Assembly: GCA_030762175.1 (NCBI GenBank)
Contig: CM060835.1
Location: forward strand, 83,354,001-83,418,000
Direction: 5' to 3'
Length of the DNA stretch: 64,000 nucleotides
From: Metallyticus violacea
Lineage: Eukaryota; Arthropoda; Insecta; Mantodea; Metallyticidae
In this document: in pieces, positions 26,354 to 39,242 of the stretch
How positions within the stretch are numbered: the first letter of the stretch is position 1
How the letters are laid out: each line of letters starts with the position of its first letter
Made by a program: the position numbers and the translations under genes
The notes under the pieces: model-generated
The model's input: the letters and a program-made list of their open reading frames with translations, nothing else
What the model was told of the DNA's origin: nothing
Database searches by the model: none

Positions 26354-27426
26354 ACAAAAGCATGATCGCTGCGTGTTTACCCGGTTCAGCTTGCTTTACC
26401 GGTGGCGTACGCAGTAACTGCCTACGTCACTGCGCACAGTCGATAAGGAAAAATCAGTTCAGTTGTCTCCTTCGGCACGAAGAAAGTGTTTTAATGCATT
26501 TTAATTGTTATATAGTATATTGTTGCTGATAATGTCTCATGTATATGTATTTCCCTAGTACTATTTGGCTTACACACTGTACGTCCCGCTTACCGCAACA
26601 GCCAACAACCACCTACTAAGCGATGGGGTTACCTGAAACGGATAATAAGATTTAGCCATTTAATAAGCGATTTATGTTTGGAAAGTTCAATAATTGCGAA
26701 GTGTTTGATTGCAACACATTCAGCTTATGTTTTCCATTCCAGAACATATAGACAGAGTCACGTCATCAAATTTCAGAGTGCAAAAAATATAAATATGTCG
26801 AACGATTCATAATGATTTTCAAAAACGAGAAGTGTTGGAATACGAGGGAAGAATAGTCGAAATGTCTCAAGAAACATTAAATAGCATTGCTTGAAAATTT
26901 CTCCTACGAAATCCATTCGATGACTTATAATACATGTGGCTTTTCTAAGATTCTATAGGTTAGGGGATTTTATTTCATACATTGAGGAGGAATGTTATTT
27001 TGGGCTTCGTTGTTGAAGTTGAACCTAGCGACGCGCTTACCTCATGTGAGAGTGTTACATTGGTGATCAATACTTGCAAGGCTCTTCCTGTATTTGCAAT
27101 GTCAAATGTAACATGGAATAAATGAGTTAAACAAGTGTTTACCCTTCACCCGATTTGCATTGAACAAAAATGCAAGTTATTTTCGCTGATTCCTTTTCCA
27201 GGGCTTATAAATCGTATTCCCTTTTGTACTTTCTTTCCTCAGCTAATCCTCCTCAATAAAGATTTAAACACTACCTTATTTAAAAACTCAATCACATTTT
27301 TACTTTGTTTACCATCGTAAAAATTCTTTTAGATTCCACATTCCTTATAATGTCGATTTACTTCCTATTGATTAAATTATTTTATGTCCCACGACTTTCA
27401 CTCCTCTTCTCAAATAGGATACTTCC
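26354..27426. other. Unassigned sequence
   Basis: No gene, RNA or known repeat seen. Confidence 0.55.
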
Positions 27427-27786
27427 TCTGTTGGTAAGACCGCCATGGGTGGCCGAGGTCGTTAAATCGCGGACTCGTGAGCGGGAGGTCTGGGGTTCGA
27501 ATCCCGCCAGGACCGTCCTTCCTGACAGGTTATTTTCAGGTTTTCCTCAGTCCTCATAAATGGAAAATGCCGGGGAGGTACCCCAAACTTAGGCCTGGAA
27601 CGTTTCCTTCCTTAAAAACAAATCCTTTCCGAATATATCATTTCATCTCATGTATCATTCGTGTCCATCGCCTGTGGTGCTTCTGTAGCAAAAACAGGCG
27701 TTAAACCATTCATTCATTCATTCATTCATTCATTCATTCATTCATTCATTCATTCATTCATTCATTCATTCATTCTGTTGGTAAGA
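27427..27786 (+). mobile_element. SINE family B, copy B4, full length with 13-bp target-site duplication
   Basis: This is the best family B copy. 'tctgttggtaaga' occurs at 27427-27439 and 27774-27786. The head has a Ser/Leu-type A box 'ggtggccgaggtcgttaa' and B box 'ggttcgaatcc', followed by 'cgccaggaccgtcc'. The body ends '..aaacaggcgttaaac' and continues into a pure (CATT)n tail at 27707-27773. The exact duplication and long homogeneous tail suggest a younger insertion than B1-B3. Open frames of 75-84 codons inside are incidental. Confidence 0.95.
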
Positions 27787-29879
27787 ATTTCTAAATCTCG
27801 TTAGCCTGCACGCGGTCTTGCTTCCTTATTACCAGAGCCCGGAAGTTCGGGCATTTATTTTGTATAAAATAGGCAGACAAAAAGGCACCTAAAATACTGA
27901 AATAGGCAATATAATTAAAATATGCATTTATTAAAAGTGAAAACAGAGAGTAATATCACTCGTTAATAATTAAAAGGAATTTAAGATACTTAATTAAAGT
28001 ACTTTAGCCTACTTTTCTTGTTTACAAGCAACAACAAGATGTTTTTTCAAGGTATCAACTATCAGTCAGGTGCTTGTCAGAGAGAACTTTTTCATCATGG
28101 AATAATAACATCCTACTTCCCCTGGAGTTAATGGAACATATTAAAACAAGTTATTTCGGAAGGACTCATGCCAGTTACAACAGAACATTCACGTTGCAGG
28201 AAATCATGGAAATGTTAATCAAGAGAAAGTAAAGTGGTTTTGGATACTGCTGAATGAATAAAAGATGCTCATTGGTTTCTGGTCGAGTTCATTTTCTGTT
28301 TGAGTTTATAGGGGAATCAGGTAGTATCTCTTACTTCCGTACCGAACATATTGTAGCACCGGTTTATTGCACAGCCTCATCTTTCTCTTTTCAATTGTGA
28401 GAAGTTACTCTCACCACAAAATTCCTGCAATTGTTTCGCTCAGATCGATGATCATTCGTCAGGACTATTCAAAACTACAATTCCCTCATCCTCTCTATTT
28501 CCTATTTCCTGCCCGAGTTTATCCGATGCGTTTCTTTCACTAATGAAGATTTTTGTTATTTAAAGAAACTAAATGAACAGGTTAAGGAGAAATTTTTGAC
28601 TGATTGAAAGGAAATAAATGTATAACAAGATTCTATAGATATTTTTGTGAGGTGAAAATGCCATTTAATTTTTATATTTTTTTTTCACTTGGATATATTT
28701 AAATTCTATGTGCTTTTTAAAATGAGTAAATAATCACAGGAAAAATCCACAAGAGACAATAGAAATATTTTAAACCTTAAGCCAAAATAGGCAAAAAGGC
28801 AAAATAAAAGCTGACCATGCCGACCCAAACATACAGAAACATGTTCATTTCTATCTGATACTTAAATATATCCACCCAGATAGAAAAGTCATTTTGCTTA
28901 ACTTGCGGCTTCTACTTAATACACTTTTCATCTCTTGCCTCTTCATAGGCTACTAATCACTACTTCAAACTTTGCAAAATCTGAGCTCTTTTGCTTCCAA
29001 AACATGATCCTATTTTCTTTCTTTCTCAACCATTTCCTTCCAGCTCCATTGCAGCCCATCTTGTCAAATGCACACTTACCTACCGATTCCGCTGTAATGT
29101 ATGCTGCTATCAAAACAGGAAAAACGATATTTTTGATTCACCTAACGTTATAAGAGACTGATATTGTGGAAAAAATACCCAGTGCCCATGCAATGTAATA
29201 GAATTCATTAAATGCATAAAGTGAGTAAAGACGACTGCTTTCTTCCTTATTCATCAAGAAGTCATTTTTATGCTACGTGCAATATAAGTACAAAAATTAA
29301 GTAATGTTATATTATCTTCAGTTTGATAGAATTGTTTTCTGAGACTATAACACTGGTCTCTTCAAATTCTTCTAAATTATTATATACATACGATTCCCTT
29401 GCAAAAACATGCGTACGGATGTTACAGAAATAATTGTACAAACTTCGAGATTGAACTAATATATATATATATATATTAGTCTTCTTGCCATAGAAGAACT
29501 CTAGTAGTTCGAAATATAGCGATTACAAGTGTGACTTTCTCTTTGGGTTTTATTCTTTTCTGCTTTTATAATTACTGTTAATATGCTACATTGTTAATAG
29601 TGTTACTTTCTTTTTCTTTCATATTATATATAAACATCGACCGGAAATATCTGTTTTATTAGCTATAAAAGAAACATTACCTTTATTATTCAGAAACGTT
29701 TGATGAAATTAAACTATTTTTCCCCCAAAGGCTAACATTTTGCACTTTCTATAGATATTTTAAAATTAATAATCTTTACGAATCTCGTTTAAATGTTGCA
29801 GAATATTATCAATAATTTTAGAGTGGGTGAAGTATTACATCGTTTTCTCAGTTCTTTATGTATTAAAATATTCCTATTC
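27787..29879. other. Unassigned AT-rich sequence, possible undefined element
   Basis: The words 'aaaataggcagacaaaaaggca' (near 27867) and 'aaaataggcaaaaaggcaaaa' (near 28785) resemble each other about 0.9 kb apart, in direct orientation. They could mark an unrecognised mobile element, but neither terminal repeats nor duplications were found. An (AT)n palindrome lies at about 29457-29480. Confidence 0.45.
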
Positions 29880-30300
29880 TCTCTTTCTCTGTATTAACCG
29901 TTCTTTTAGAATTAACGTACAAGGTTTCTAACTATTTTTACTAAGTGTGAGGGGTATCCTTGTTTCTCCATTATGCTAATTAGCAGCCGGTTCCTGCAGT
30001 ACGGTCAAAACCTTCTCTAAGTCTATAAAAGCAAGATGCGTTTGTAAGTAAAAAATATCCTTTTGCTATTATTTGTTGGAAGATAAACACATTATCTGTT
30101 GTAGATCGTCCAGGAGGAAGTCCGCTAAATATTTAAGAGAGTAGCTTCTGCTATTATTGTCAATATTTTATTAATTATTATTGACTATATTTTATAAAGC
30201 ATATTCGTGAGACTTTGATATGCATTTAAATATGAATCTCTATGAGCAATTCTCCAGGATTCCGATATTTTACAAAGTAGTTAATATTTATTAATAAAGA
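29880..30300 (-). pseudogene. Non-LTR retrotransposon reverse-transcriptase fragment
   Basis: On the minus strand, between about 30180 and 29900, is a decayed RT domain. 'STTDNVFIFQQI' corresponds to the usual G-x-S-T-T-D-h-I/V-F segment. 'REGFDRT' corresponds to the motif A neighbourhood, and 'SIMEKQGYPSHLVKIVRNL' to the following helix. Frames shift between the pieces. The order is right for a LINE polymerase, so I think it is real, but the clade is not determinable by eye. No 3' end was identified. Confidence 0.65.
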
Positions 30301-32639
30301 CTCAATATTCTTAAACGTAACAATATTCCTACATATAAATTTATAGACTCATCAATAAAATGTAATAATGAAAATAGAAGAGTCTCTATATTCGCAGCAT
30401 GCCGATTGCACACTCTGACAGGTCCTTCCTTGCGCGCCTTTCCAAATTCCAACTGTCGAGAGAGGCCAAGAAAAGCTTTCCCAATTTATCGAATATCTAA
30501 AGTAGTTTCCTTCTAAAAAGTATTTGTTAGGACCGAGTAGAATAGCATTAAACTATTCCCCTCCCCCCACAGCACTAAACAAATTTCCTAGATCTCTTGA
30601 GTGGTCCTTGAAAGCATCTGCAACAAAGGAATTTAAAAGCAATTAACAACAGAACCATACTGAGTGTTCTAATGCTTGTAGGTGCCAATCGTGGTTTGAA
30701 GTGGTCGCTTTGGTTCCATGTTCTTCAAATATCTTACACTTATTTAATACTCAAAAGACATTTTCCTGCCATTTTATTTATTAAATTCTCAAAGTTTTTA
30801 TACATGTGTTCATACTGTTCAATGTTTACTCAAAGCGAGTATCAACGTTTCATAAAACAATCAGCAGAAACTGTGCATGTACTACATATACCTGGTGAAT
30901 TATAATTTCCCCGGTAATTGGAATCAGGAATGTGCAGTAAGAAAGGTAAGTCACGCTAGGAAGTTGAGTGTTTATTTTTGGTGTAGAGCGTCTGGTAAGC
31001 GTAACCCAGTGCAATTTTGTAACTCCAGGAACAAATCTTTTCATACAGTGTTATTGTGGGATAAAATAGGGACTCTTAATATCGCGAATGGCGATGATAT
31101 GAAGTCTAGGATAGTAAGATGTTTCTTTTCCCTAGAAGAGTGGCCATTGAGACAGAAAGGGGTCTGGGGAGAAAACTCTCACAGGCTTTTAGGCCTGCAT
31201 TATTCACAACACTTTACAGCCCACCATTGAAGTTCTAGTGGCACCTTTCCTTTTATAAAGAAGCTTTCCTTAAAACACAGTAAGTGATGTCAATGTAGAA
31301 CTATTTTAGATACAGACTGCATGTAAGGGCTCTCCATTGATGTGCTAATTAAAGACGCTGTTATTGTTTTCAATGACGCAACAGTCTGGCAAGGAGAAGG
31401 GGACTAGAGTGCGGCAGTTTGATGTAAATTATAACACATTACTTTACGGTACGATCATTTGCGAGTATGATAAGAGTTGGGCTATAAGCATGCCCTTTTC
31501 TTTTTCTTATTTCTTTTGTCAACATTTGAAATAATATTGCTTAACTACCGTTGCCTAGGATTATAAACATTAGCGATGTATGCCTTTTTGTATAGAGTAG
31601 GCTGAAATATATTTTGAAATGTTGTCATGACAGTTTATGTTCAAAATTGTGACACTTTGCTATAATGATGAAATGATAATTAAATAAAAGTACATTAATC
31701 ACGTTCCTTGACTCATCCTTAAATCTGTTTGATATAAGCTCAATCCTCTGGTCCTTTTTTGTACATATTGCATGAATAACTCTTGAAATGCATTTTTGAC
31801 ATTTTACTGAACTTTTTACCGCCCATTTCTGTATAATTCCAGTAACATACCGTGTCGATCCATTGATAATTACATAGAAATTGAGTGAAAACAATTAACT
31901 TAAAAATAAAAGATTACCAACCTACCACACGGTCCGCGGATCCGCGCATACAAGAATACAATTAAGTTAGTTTAAGAATTGGTTGTAAAAATAATAAGTT
32001 TTGGTTACAGTAAATGATATTTACTATATCATTCCACACTTCTACAATAAAACAAAAAATAACGAAACACCATATTTTAAAACATATTTTCTGCATGTTG
32101 GGGCTCAGGCACTATAAAATCTCAGAAGAGGACAGACACTCAACTGCATAGAACCCGAGACTTGCCTACAAAGTAACGATAACTACATGAAAGACCCGAT
32201 CTTCTCTCCGTATAATTGTCAATTGGAAAAATCACTGTTACGCTTGAGCCTTCGATCGCGGCTATCTAAGTCACAGACAGCATATGGTTCAAATAAAGAA
32301 ATATTTCAATTCGTCAATAAAAATTAGCACATGCGAGCCAACAAATTAATTTTAGATAGACTACATCCCTGCTTATAAACAAATTGTTAGAGGGAATTGT
32401 CATAATAACCCCAGCTTCTTCATTTGATTGTTAAATCAGTTCAAAACATATTCAGTACACTCAATTTTACATTTTTAGTGAATTCCGAAAGAATTGTGGT
32501 TGTATCCATCCCTCCCTCCATCCATCCAGCCATCCATCCATCCATCCATCCATCCATGCAGTCTGTCTGTCTGTTCGTCCGTCCGTCCAGCTACCTACCT
32601 ACCCATCCTTCCATCTATCTATCCATCCATGTGTCCACA
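30301..32639. other. Unassigned sequence with a CCAT-rich microsatellite
   Basis: The 117-codon frame at 30877-31230 has no motif I recognise. Bases 32509-32630 are runs of CCAT, GTCT/GTCC and CTAC words, giving a spurious Pro-Ser-Ile-His open frame. Confidence 0.55.
32509..32630. repeat. Compound (CCAT)n / (GTCC)n / (CTAC)n microsatellite
   Basis: Tetranucleotide runs lie directly beside the end of element E copy 3, the same side on which copy 2 carries an (AC)n tract. Confidence 0.9.
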
Positions 32640-33040
32640 TTGAGTGTATACTTTTTACACTTTAGCGCCCGCTCTTTTTGTTTCTCAACGAAACTCAGTA
32701 TATAATGATCAATTAAAAGAAATTTATTGAACTCGTTAACCAGCCAAGTTGGACCATTGGGCGTGGAGGTTAACCTAAAGGAAAAATTTAAAAAATTCTC
32801 TAGCGGCAGCAATTTTTTCTCTCTATGAAACTTGTATATGCCAATGAAATAATATAAAAATAGTTTCTGAAAATTAGCGAAATCAAACTAATATAAATGG
32901 GAGGGTTTACCAAAAACCCCAAATTTTTTTTTTTTTAAATTTTCATCGAAATATGCACATACCATTAAATGAAACAAGAAAAATAGTTTCTGAAAAAATG
33001 ACCTTTAGGAGTGGGGGTGTACTGAAAACCGAATTTTTAT
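32640..33040 (-). repeat. Dispersed element E, copy 3 (inverted, truncated)
   Basis: Read on the minus strand, about two monomers match those of copies 1 and 2: 'actcctaaaggtca', 'ttttcagaaactattttt', 'tgccgctagag', 'ctttaggttaacctcc' and 'ctgagtttcgttgagaaa'. It ends with the terminal variant also seen at 16740-16890. The unique arm is absent or too diverged. Confidence 0.75.
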
Positions 33041-34304
33041 AATTGCCGAGGAGATCGATTGAGGTGGTCCAGGGGATTTGTTATTGTTAGCATTAACAAT
33101 GGGTACTTGTGCCAAGCGATAAATTCGCTGCCATGTGAAATAATATGAAGGGAATAGTTTGCTTGGACGAATAATCGGAATTATTATTACAGACAGCGGT
33201 CGTCCTGCTTCGGTACTAAATGGCAGCGGAAAAAGTCGAATCTCAGGGAAAGCTGGAGCGATACGGAGCGAATGTGTGTACTCTATCAACCCTGGTAGTA
33301 AGTAAATGCAGGTGGAGCAAAACGGCGGTTTCGGAACACTAAACAAAAGCAAGCAATCATACGCTTAAACTTAGCATGTAGCTTAAATGCTAATCACAAC
33401 CCGTTTTAGTTGTTATACAGCCAAATGCAATTGGAATGGTCAAGCTAACAATATAACACGCAAATAAAAATATTTATACGGGGAAAACATATACTTTTAA
33501 GCCTGAAAGTTATATTTTGTATTAAATACACATGCCGTATAGCTTCAGTTAGCGATACTTATTTCTTACTACATTCTCTGCTTTAGAGCTCTGTAATAAC
33601 CTTCACAAATTCAACTTTCTTTATAACTCAGTTTAGGCATTTCCTGCGTGACGGACTTTTATTACTTATATTTAGCTAAATCATCTGGTAAAAACAATTT
33701 TGCCCAGCGAGTAGGCTAGGGGTATAATTTATTTAGTTTTAATTATATTTTTGCCTATATTATTAGTGCAACATTTGTAGGCCTAGAAACATCATTACAT
33801 GAATTAACACCAGAATTGTCTTTCTAATAATCCTAATTATTGGATTATATCACGAATGAAATCAAGGTTCTGCATAATACACGTATATTGTGAATTCGAA
33901 AAAAGTAATGTCATATACATACTGCACGTCATGATGACCACAGACAGCAAATTTCATCGAGCATCTAGAATGTTGAATTTTCCACCACCTTCAATGTCTC
34001 CGAAGCTCTTATGGTAGCGTAACTCACACGTAGAATCACCGCATGTTGTGAAGACTAAGAGGGTTGAATACTTGAAGTGCAGCTTTAATTTTCCGTATGT
34101 CAAAGAATTAGATCTCTAGATCAGCGGCGGTAAAGAGAATAGAATAAAATTAAATGTTTAAATTATCTCCTTTTGACACAGAGGATAAAAGCCGAATATC
34201 GGCTACATGGTTGGACTTTTAATAGTGTCAATAGACGTCACGCAACGAAATAAGATAATATCCTTTAAGCCCATCTTGGTTGTGTGCTTAACGTATTCTC
34301 AGAA
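33041..34304. other. Unassigned sequence
   Basis: The 115-codon minus frame at 33005-33352 has no motif. 'gctctgtaataacc' at 33590 matches a word in the element E arm, but its flanks do not align well. Confidence 0.55.
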
Positions 34305-34790
34305 CCGACGGGGTAAAGCGTGTGGTAACTTTAGGTCTCGCATTTAGGACGTCCTGGTTTCAAGTCCCTTGGGGCTAGCCATCCTGACTAGACTTTTTCG
34401 CGATTTCCTTTGGTCACTTAGGCTAATGCTGGGATAGATATTTCCACTAATTTTTCGCTATCGTATCATTTATTTCCATTGGCTATGTTGCACAATCAAA
34501 AGTGCCAGGAGAGTAAGGACTGGTGCGATGTGACGGTGGCTTGCGCTTTGGAAATAATTTTTACCAGCGTCTGATAGGGAAGCGGTTCATTAGAGGGGAC
34601 TCCAGTGGAGCCGGAGTGTTCTATACGTTAATAAAAATGCATACTTCGCCTACGTTTGTGCTTCACCACACGTAGATCCTAGCCGCTCGATGTCCCCTCA
34701 CTTCATCTCTTCCTCCCAGAGGTGTATAGGCACAACGGCTAGCCCTTGAGCATGGTTGAAGTATCGAAAATACTCCTCCGTCCATAATAA
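34305..34790 (+). mobile_element. Long SINE family D, copy D1
   Basis: A diverged tRNA-like head with B box 'ggtttcaagtccc' near 34347 is followed by 'cttggggctagccatcctgac', 'ggtcacttaggctaatgctg', 'ccattggctatgttgca', 'aagtgccaggag' and, near 34720-34780, 'gaggtgtataggcaca..ttgagcatggttgaagtat'. The same landmarks in the same order occur at 39243-39800. At about 480 bp or more it is longer than families A-C. Boundaries are approximate. Confidence 0.75.
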
Positions 34791-35085
34791 TACGATTTAA
34801 TTTAGCTCAGAGCATATTTGGTGTGTCCTGTCTTACCATTCGCGAAGTGAGGGGATGAACAGTCTGTTACGTAATGTAGTGTGGTCGCGATGATTTCGAG
34901 ACAGGAGCAGCGTAGTTGAAAAGCATTGAATGTGTTGAGATCATACAGCATGACAGTGTCACCAAACACTCAAGAGATTTTCTTAGAATCAAAATTACCT
35001 TACCAAAACACTAGCAAGATGGGTGAAAACCTTCAAAGAGAGACGCCAAAATATCGCATGATCGTCCTAGAGCAAGCAAAACGAA

Positions 35086-35700
35086 GTGAATGCTGTTTCT
35101 TCTGGAAACAGAACAGCGCTGTGCAGTTCGTTAGCTATACAGAGAGGAATGTCATATACCTCTGTACATCACGTACTGGGAGGGGGAAAAAAAACTGTCA
35201 ATACGAGAGCTTCAGCAGATGCAGAAATGGCAACAATAAGAAGCTGTTCATGTCCGCTTCGAGCGCTGTCAGTGGGAGGAAAGAAGAAGCTTTCTTACCA
35301 TAGGAGCCAAAAATGAAACGCCAATAAAAAAGTCAGAATCCCAGCAATATGAAAGCTATGGCGATTCTCGTGTACGACTGGGATGATGTTATCCTGAGGC
35401 TTTCGTACTCTCAGAATAAACGGCCAATGCTCATTATTACTGTAAGCGGTGATACTTTCTGAAGATCCCACCCATCATTTTCGTGACAATGGTCGAGTAC
35501 ATGCAGCGCAAGGTGTGACTGCCACTTGATTCCTAAGATAAAGGATCTACTTTGTAGCATTCACTTCAGAACTGTTTCAATGATGCTTCAGGCAATAGAA
35601 AGCTTTCAACAGAACATATATCGCTGACAACGAGGTTTGCATAACGCCAGTGACTACATTGCAAGATATCCGAAAAGAGTAAAAATTATGAATTATTTAT
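35086..35700 (+). pseudogene. mariner/IS630-like transposase remnant
   Basis: Fragments in several plus-strand frames fall in transposase order. 'IQRGMSYTSVHHVL' (helix-turn-helix-like) is near 35130, 'ERCQWEERRSFLTI' near 35260, and 'MKRQ' near 35310. 'MAILVYDWDDVI', the strand before the middle domain, is near 35353. 'DNGRVHA' lies near 35490 and 'LIPKIKDLLCSIHFRTV' near 35535-35585. 'DYIARY' near 35655 matches the C-terminal end. Repeated frameshifts and loss of the second Asp region make it inactive. It lies about 300 bp downstream of SINE D1. Confidence 0.75.
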
Positions 35701-36714
35701 ATAGTTTTAACTGATAAGTGTGTTCAAAATTGAAAAAAGCACATTTTCTGTATGGGAGTGCCTCGATTAAAAACTGTTCAACTTCGACAATGATTTTATT
35801 TCATGCTCAAGAGATATATTTTGACGATTTTATGGAATTAAATAACGTGAAAAATCTCTAAATACCTTTATGAAAACTTAGATGTCCTTAATTATTCTAG
35901 CTAGAAGTTTATAGAACTTATGGGGCTGAAATGCACTGAAAGGTATTCTAAATTTTATCGCTCGATTCTCCAACATTTTGTTTTTATCATACAAAATGCA
36001 CTTTTTGCAGAATATAATGTATCCATGTACTTAGAATGTTCTAGATAGGTTTAGCATACACTTATGTAAATTTTACAGCAATTTTTTCGATAAGGTAACT
36101 GTTATTCAACTATAAATAGAAAATGACACAAAATATTGTAAAATTTCATTGTATATATAAAAGATATCCATTAATGAAAAGCTAGATAAAACATCCGTAT
36201 GTTAATTTTCTGAGAAAGATCTCCTAAATAACCTGCAAAAATGTGAGTTGCCAATTTGCATAGATTCAAAGAAAAGTCCCTTTTTATAAGCACTGTTTTA
36301 ACTTTGTAGAGACAAGACATTCCGTAAAACTTGATGGATATATGTATTTTCTGTCTGCAGTAAATAAATAGCTGACACTATTAAATGTTTCTCTCTGTTT
36401 GCTGTTTCCATGAGACCACTTCTCATGTCCCAGTCCTCTCAAAGGATCACTCGAACAATTATCTGGAAAACTGTTTGTTGTTTTGAATGTAGCTCTAGCT
36501 CTTGCGGGGGGAATTATCAGTTTGTACCTTATATAAACGTTAACTTACTTTATTACTTTAGGAAGTATTAAGTTATAGTTTGCATATTCGTAAATAGCTA
36601 CGGATAACGGTGGTAGCATAATGCTAGATATCCGATATATGCAGTTTGAGTTCCTGATTATAAATGATATCTTAGCCAGTTATCTTACAAGACGTCAAAA
36701 GTACACAAATGAAA
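35701..36714. other. Unassigned AT-rich sequence
   Basis: Nothing supported. The gap at 34791-35085 also holds nothing I recognise. Confidence 0.55.
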
Positions 36715-37065
36715 ATCTATAAAGTGTCAATGGCAACACACGGAAGCGAAAACTGGATATGAGTAGGACTGACAGGAAAAGAATAGAATTGAAACTGCAG
36801 AGATGCGATTTTTAGAGCAGTAACTGGATTTACTCTCCTAGACAAGCAAAGAAACGAAAAGAGTTAAATATAATCTAAACGAAAAAGTAATGGGAATTTT
36901 TTACTAAATTATAAACCTACAGGATATCGAAAGTAGGAAGACCAAGAAGAAGATGAAGTGATATGTTTGAGGACGGAACAGGTGTCATAACTATACCTTG
37001 TGGAGGAGGAAGAAGAAGAAGAAGAAGAATACATAATAAGGCATCTAGGCCAGCGTGGGATCCCA
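36715..37065 (+). pseudogene. LINE (endonuclease/reverse-transcriptase type) 3'-terminal fragment
   Basis: Across frameshifts it encodes the C-terminal end of a non-LTR retrotransposon polyprotein: 'VSMATHGSENW', 'RTDRKRIE', 'MRFLEQ'-like text, 'KPTGYRKVGRPRRR' and 'MFEDGTGVI'. A GAA-rich tract at 37006-37030 follows. The K-P-x-G-x-R-x-x-G-R-P-R-x-R-W tail is typical of the RTE/BovB-like 'endonuclease-reverse transcriptase' annotations common in insects. The polymerase core is absent, as expected of a 5'-truncated insertion. Confidence 0.8.
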
Positions 37066-38398
37066 CGGTAGTAATGAAAATGGCGAGAGAAAAAAGAAAT
37101 GGAATATTTGGAAGCTTCCAGAATTTACATTAGCTTCATTGACTGGACTTGTTAATTTACATAGAATGGTGCATATCTGTTTATAGGTTGATGCAAAAAT
37201 CATTATCCTTCTGAATAATCATTGGATTTGCGCTGATTTTTCAACCTTTCGCTTATAGAGTTTATATGTCTGTTGTTGACTTTTAAGTGTTGTAAGAGAC
37301 TACAACGTTAACTGTTCTCTCTTTCAATATGATGTTGTTGCTACACATTAAACAAGAATATTGCTTGCTAACAAAGAGGAAGGTCAATAGAAATGCCGCC
37401 TATGTCATTAAGAGCTAACACTTATGGATTGGAAATTTGTTAAAGGTAAAGTCTATATAATAAATCAATAGTTAAGGACTTGAAAGTAGTCATTGAAAAA
37501 GTGTTTACAAAAACTGATTCAGTTCAGATAGTTTCAGAAATTTAAGTTTTAAGTGCTGTAAGATCGCATACAATGCAAGAGGGAAGATATTTTTAAATCA
37601 CCGTTTTGACTCATTTTAATGGGTAATTACTTTTAAGCCAGTCTGTGTATTATCGCCATAATGAAAAATTAAAAACAAAATTTAAAGAGAAATTTAAAGA
37701 TGTTAAGGATTGCAATTTTAAAATCTCAGACATTAAAAGATATTGAATTTGTAGCGTTCAAAGTGTCAGAAACACAAAGGGTAAATACTGTTTTAGAAAG
37801 AAAGACTGTTGGATATAATTTAATAATGGAAATATTATAAACAAATTACAATCAGAGGAAGATAGTTTATGCAACAACAGTAGAGGTAAAAAATGCAATA
37901 TGAGGTAAAGATTTGGGGGATATTCGAGGGTTGGATAATTGCCAAGCTGATCCACAGAAGTTTAATTTAAGGTCTACCTAGGGCATCAGCCAATGGTGTA
38001 GCTCAAGCAGAATTGGGACAAATGGGTAAAATAATGTGTAAGGCATTTTACGTATTGGTTCAGGATCAACGGGCTAGAGGAAGAAAATGATTCGATGAAT
38101 TCTTAATTTTACAATAAAGGATTAAACAAAGAAAATTGAGTTAGTACAATTAAGGGCATTTTGGAAAGGAATGGTATGGAAGAAATATGGAAATAAAAGG
38201 TAAAAGTTAAAGGCACTTAATTTCTATAGATGCATGAAAAATACTTGGGGCAGGGAAAAATATTTTGAATATTGTAATAAGAACGTCGGAGAAGAATTTG
38301 AATGGATCAGAACTGGAATTGTAAAGTTGAAAGGAGTATGTGGAAGGTTCGATAGAGATGCTTAATGTGTATATATAAGCATTAGGTACTTCTCCAAC
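37066..38398. other. Unassigned AT-rich sequence
   Basis: No recognisable feature. Confidence 0.55.
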
Positions 38399-38527
38399 AT
38401 TTACCATTTATGAGGACTGAGGAAAACCTAGAAAAAATCTCAGTTAGGGAGGACATGTAGAGGTAATCGAACTCCAGACCTTCCGCTCACGAATCCGCGC
38501 CTTAACGACTTCGGCCACCCGTGTCGA
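38399..38527 (-). mobile_element. SINE family B, truncated copy B5
   Basis: Only the tRNA head and proximal body are present (minus strand: head near 38525, 'ggccgaagtcgttaagg', a diverged B box, 'ggttttcctcagtcctcata'). The 3' half of the family is missing, so this is truncated at its 3' side or interrupted. Confidence 0.85.
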
Positions 38528-39242
38528 TAAAATTATGGTAAAATGTTACTCGTAGTAGAGAAACTATATTATTAAATTATTAAATATAAAATAATATAAT
38601 TGATGAATTGACTGTACTTTATATATATAATGTTGTGTGTCACTTTGTATTTATTATGTTAAGTATTAAGTAAATTATCATTTTCTTATAAACAAAATTA
38701 ATAAGTTCATACAAATGGACAGTATTCTAATATGATATCTTAAGAGCAACATTAAACATGACTATTATTATATAATGATGATTTCGTAGATTTGACATTA
38801 AACAGTAAAGAAGATATAAAAATTGAAGCAGAAACTTCCTTTTTAAGGAACATCAAGAGATATGTCTTATTGGATAAGACAATAAGTTCATACATATTAA
38901 GAAACTTTGTTTTTTTAATTAAAGGAAGGCCACTTTTTGACTTGTGTGTGTTTGTGCTTTTTAATTTTTAGGCAATATAAGGCCGCACGGATCTTTGTGT
39001 GGGCGAGTGTTGCTGCTCTTTTCATTCAACAAGGAATTTGTTTCTGGCCAATTTTAAAGCAATGGTGAAAATATGAATTTTATGGTAATGTAGTGCTAGT
39101 AAATATCTTTGAAACTTACATTTATTTTTGCCACAAGACTTCTTGTTTGAGTGAAAGGTCTCAAAAATAAAGAAACAAACATGATTATAACATACATTTT
39201 ATAATTCGTTTATCACTAATGCACTTCTCAGCGCCGTAAACC
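38528..39242. other. Unassigned sequence
   Basis: No recognisable feature. Confidence 0.55.

Noticed and set aside
32424..32705. Pro-Ser-Ile-His-rich frame as a repeat protein
   Set aside because: Translation of a CCAT tetranucleotide microsatellite.
33005..33352. 115-codon minus-strand frame
   Set aside because: No motif, no neighbouring signal; length is unremarkable for chance in a stop-poor stretch.
33590..33610. Extension of element E copy 3 to its unique arm
   Set aside because: Only a 14-base word matches; the flanks do not align.
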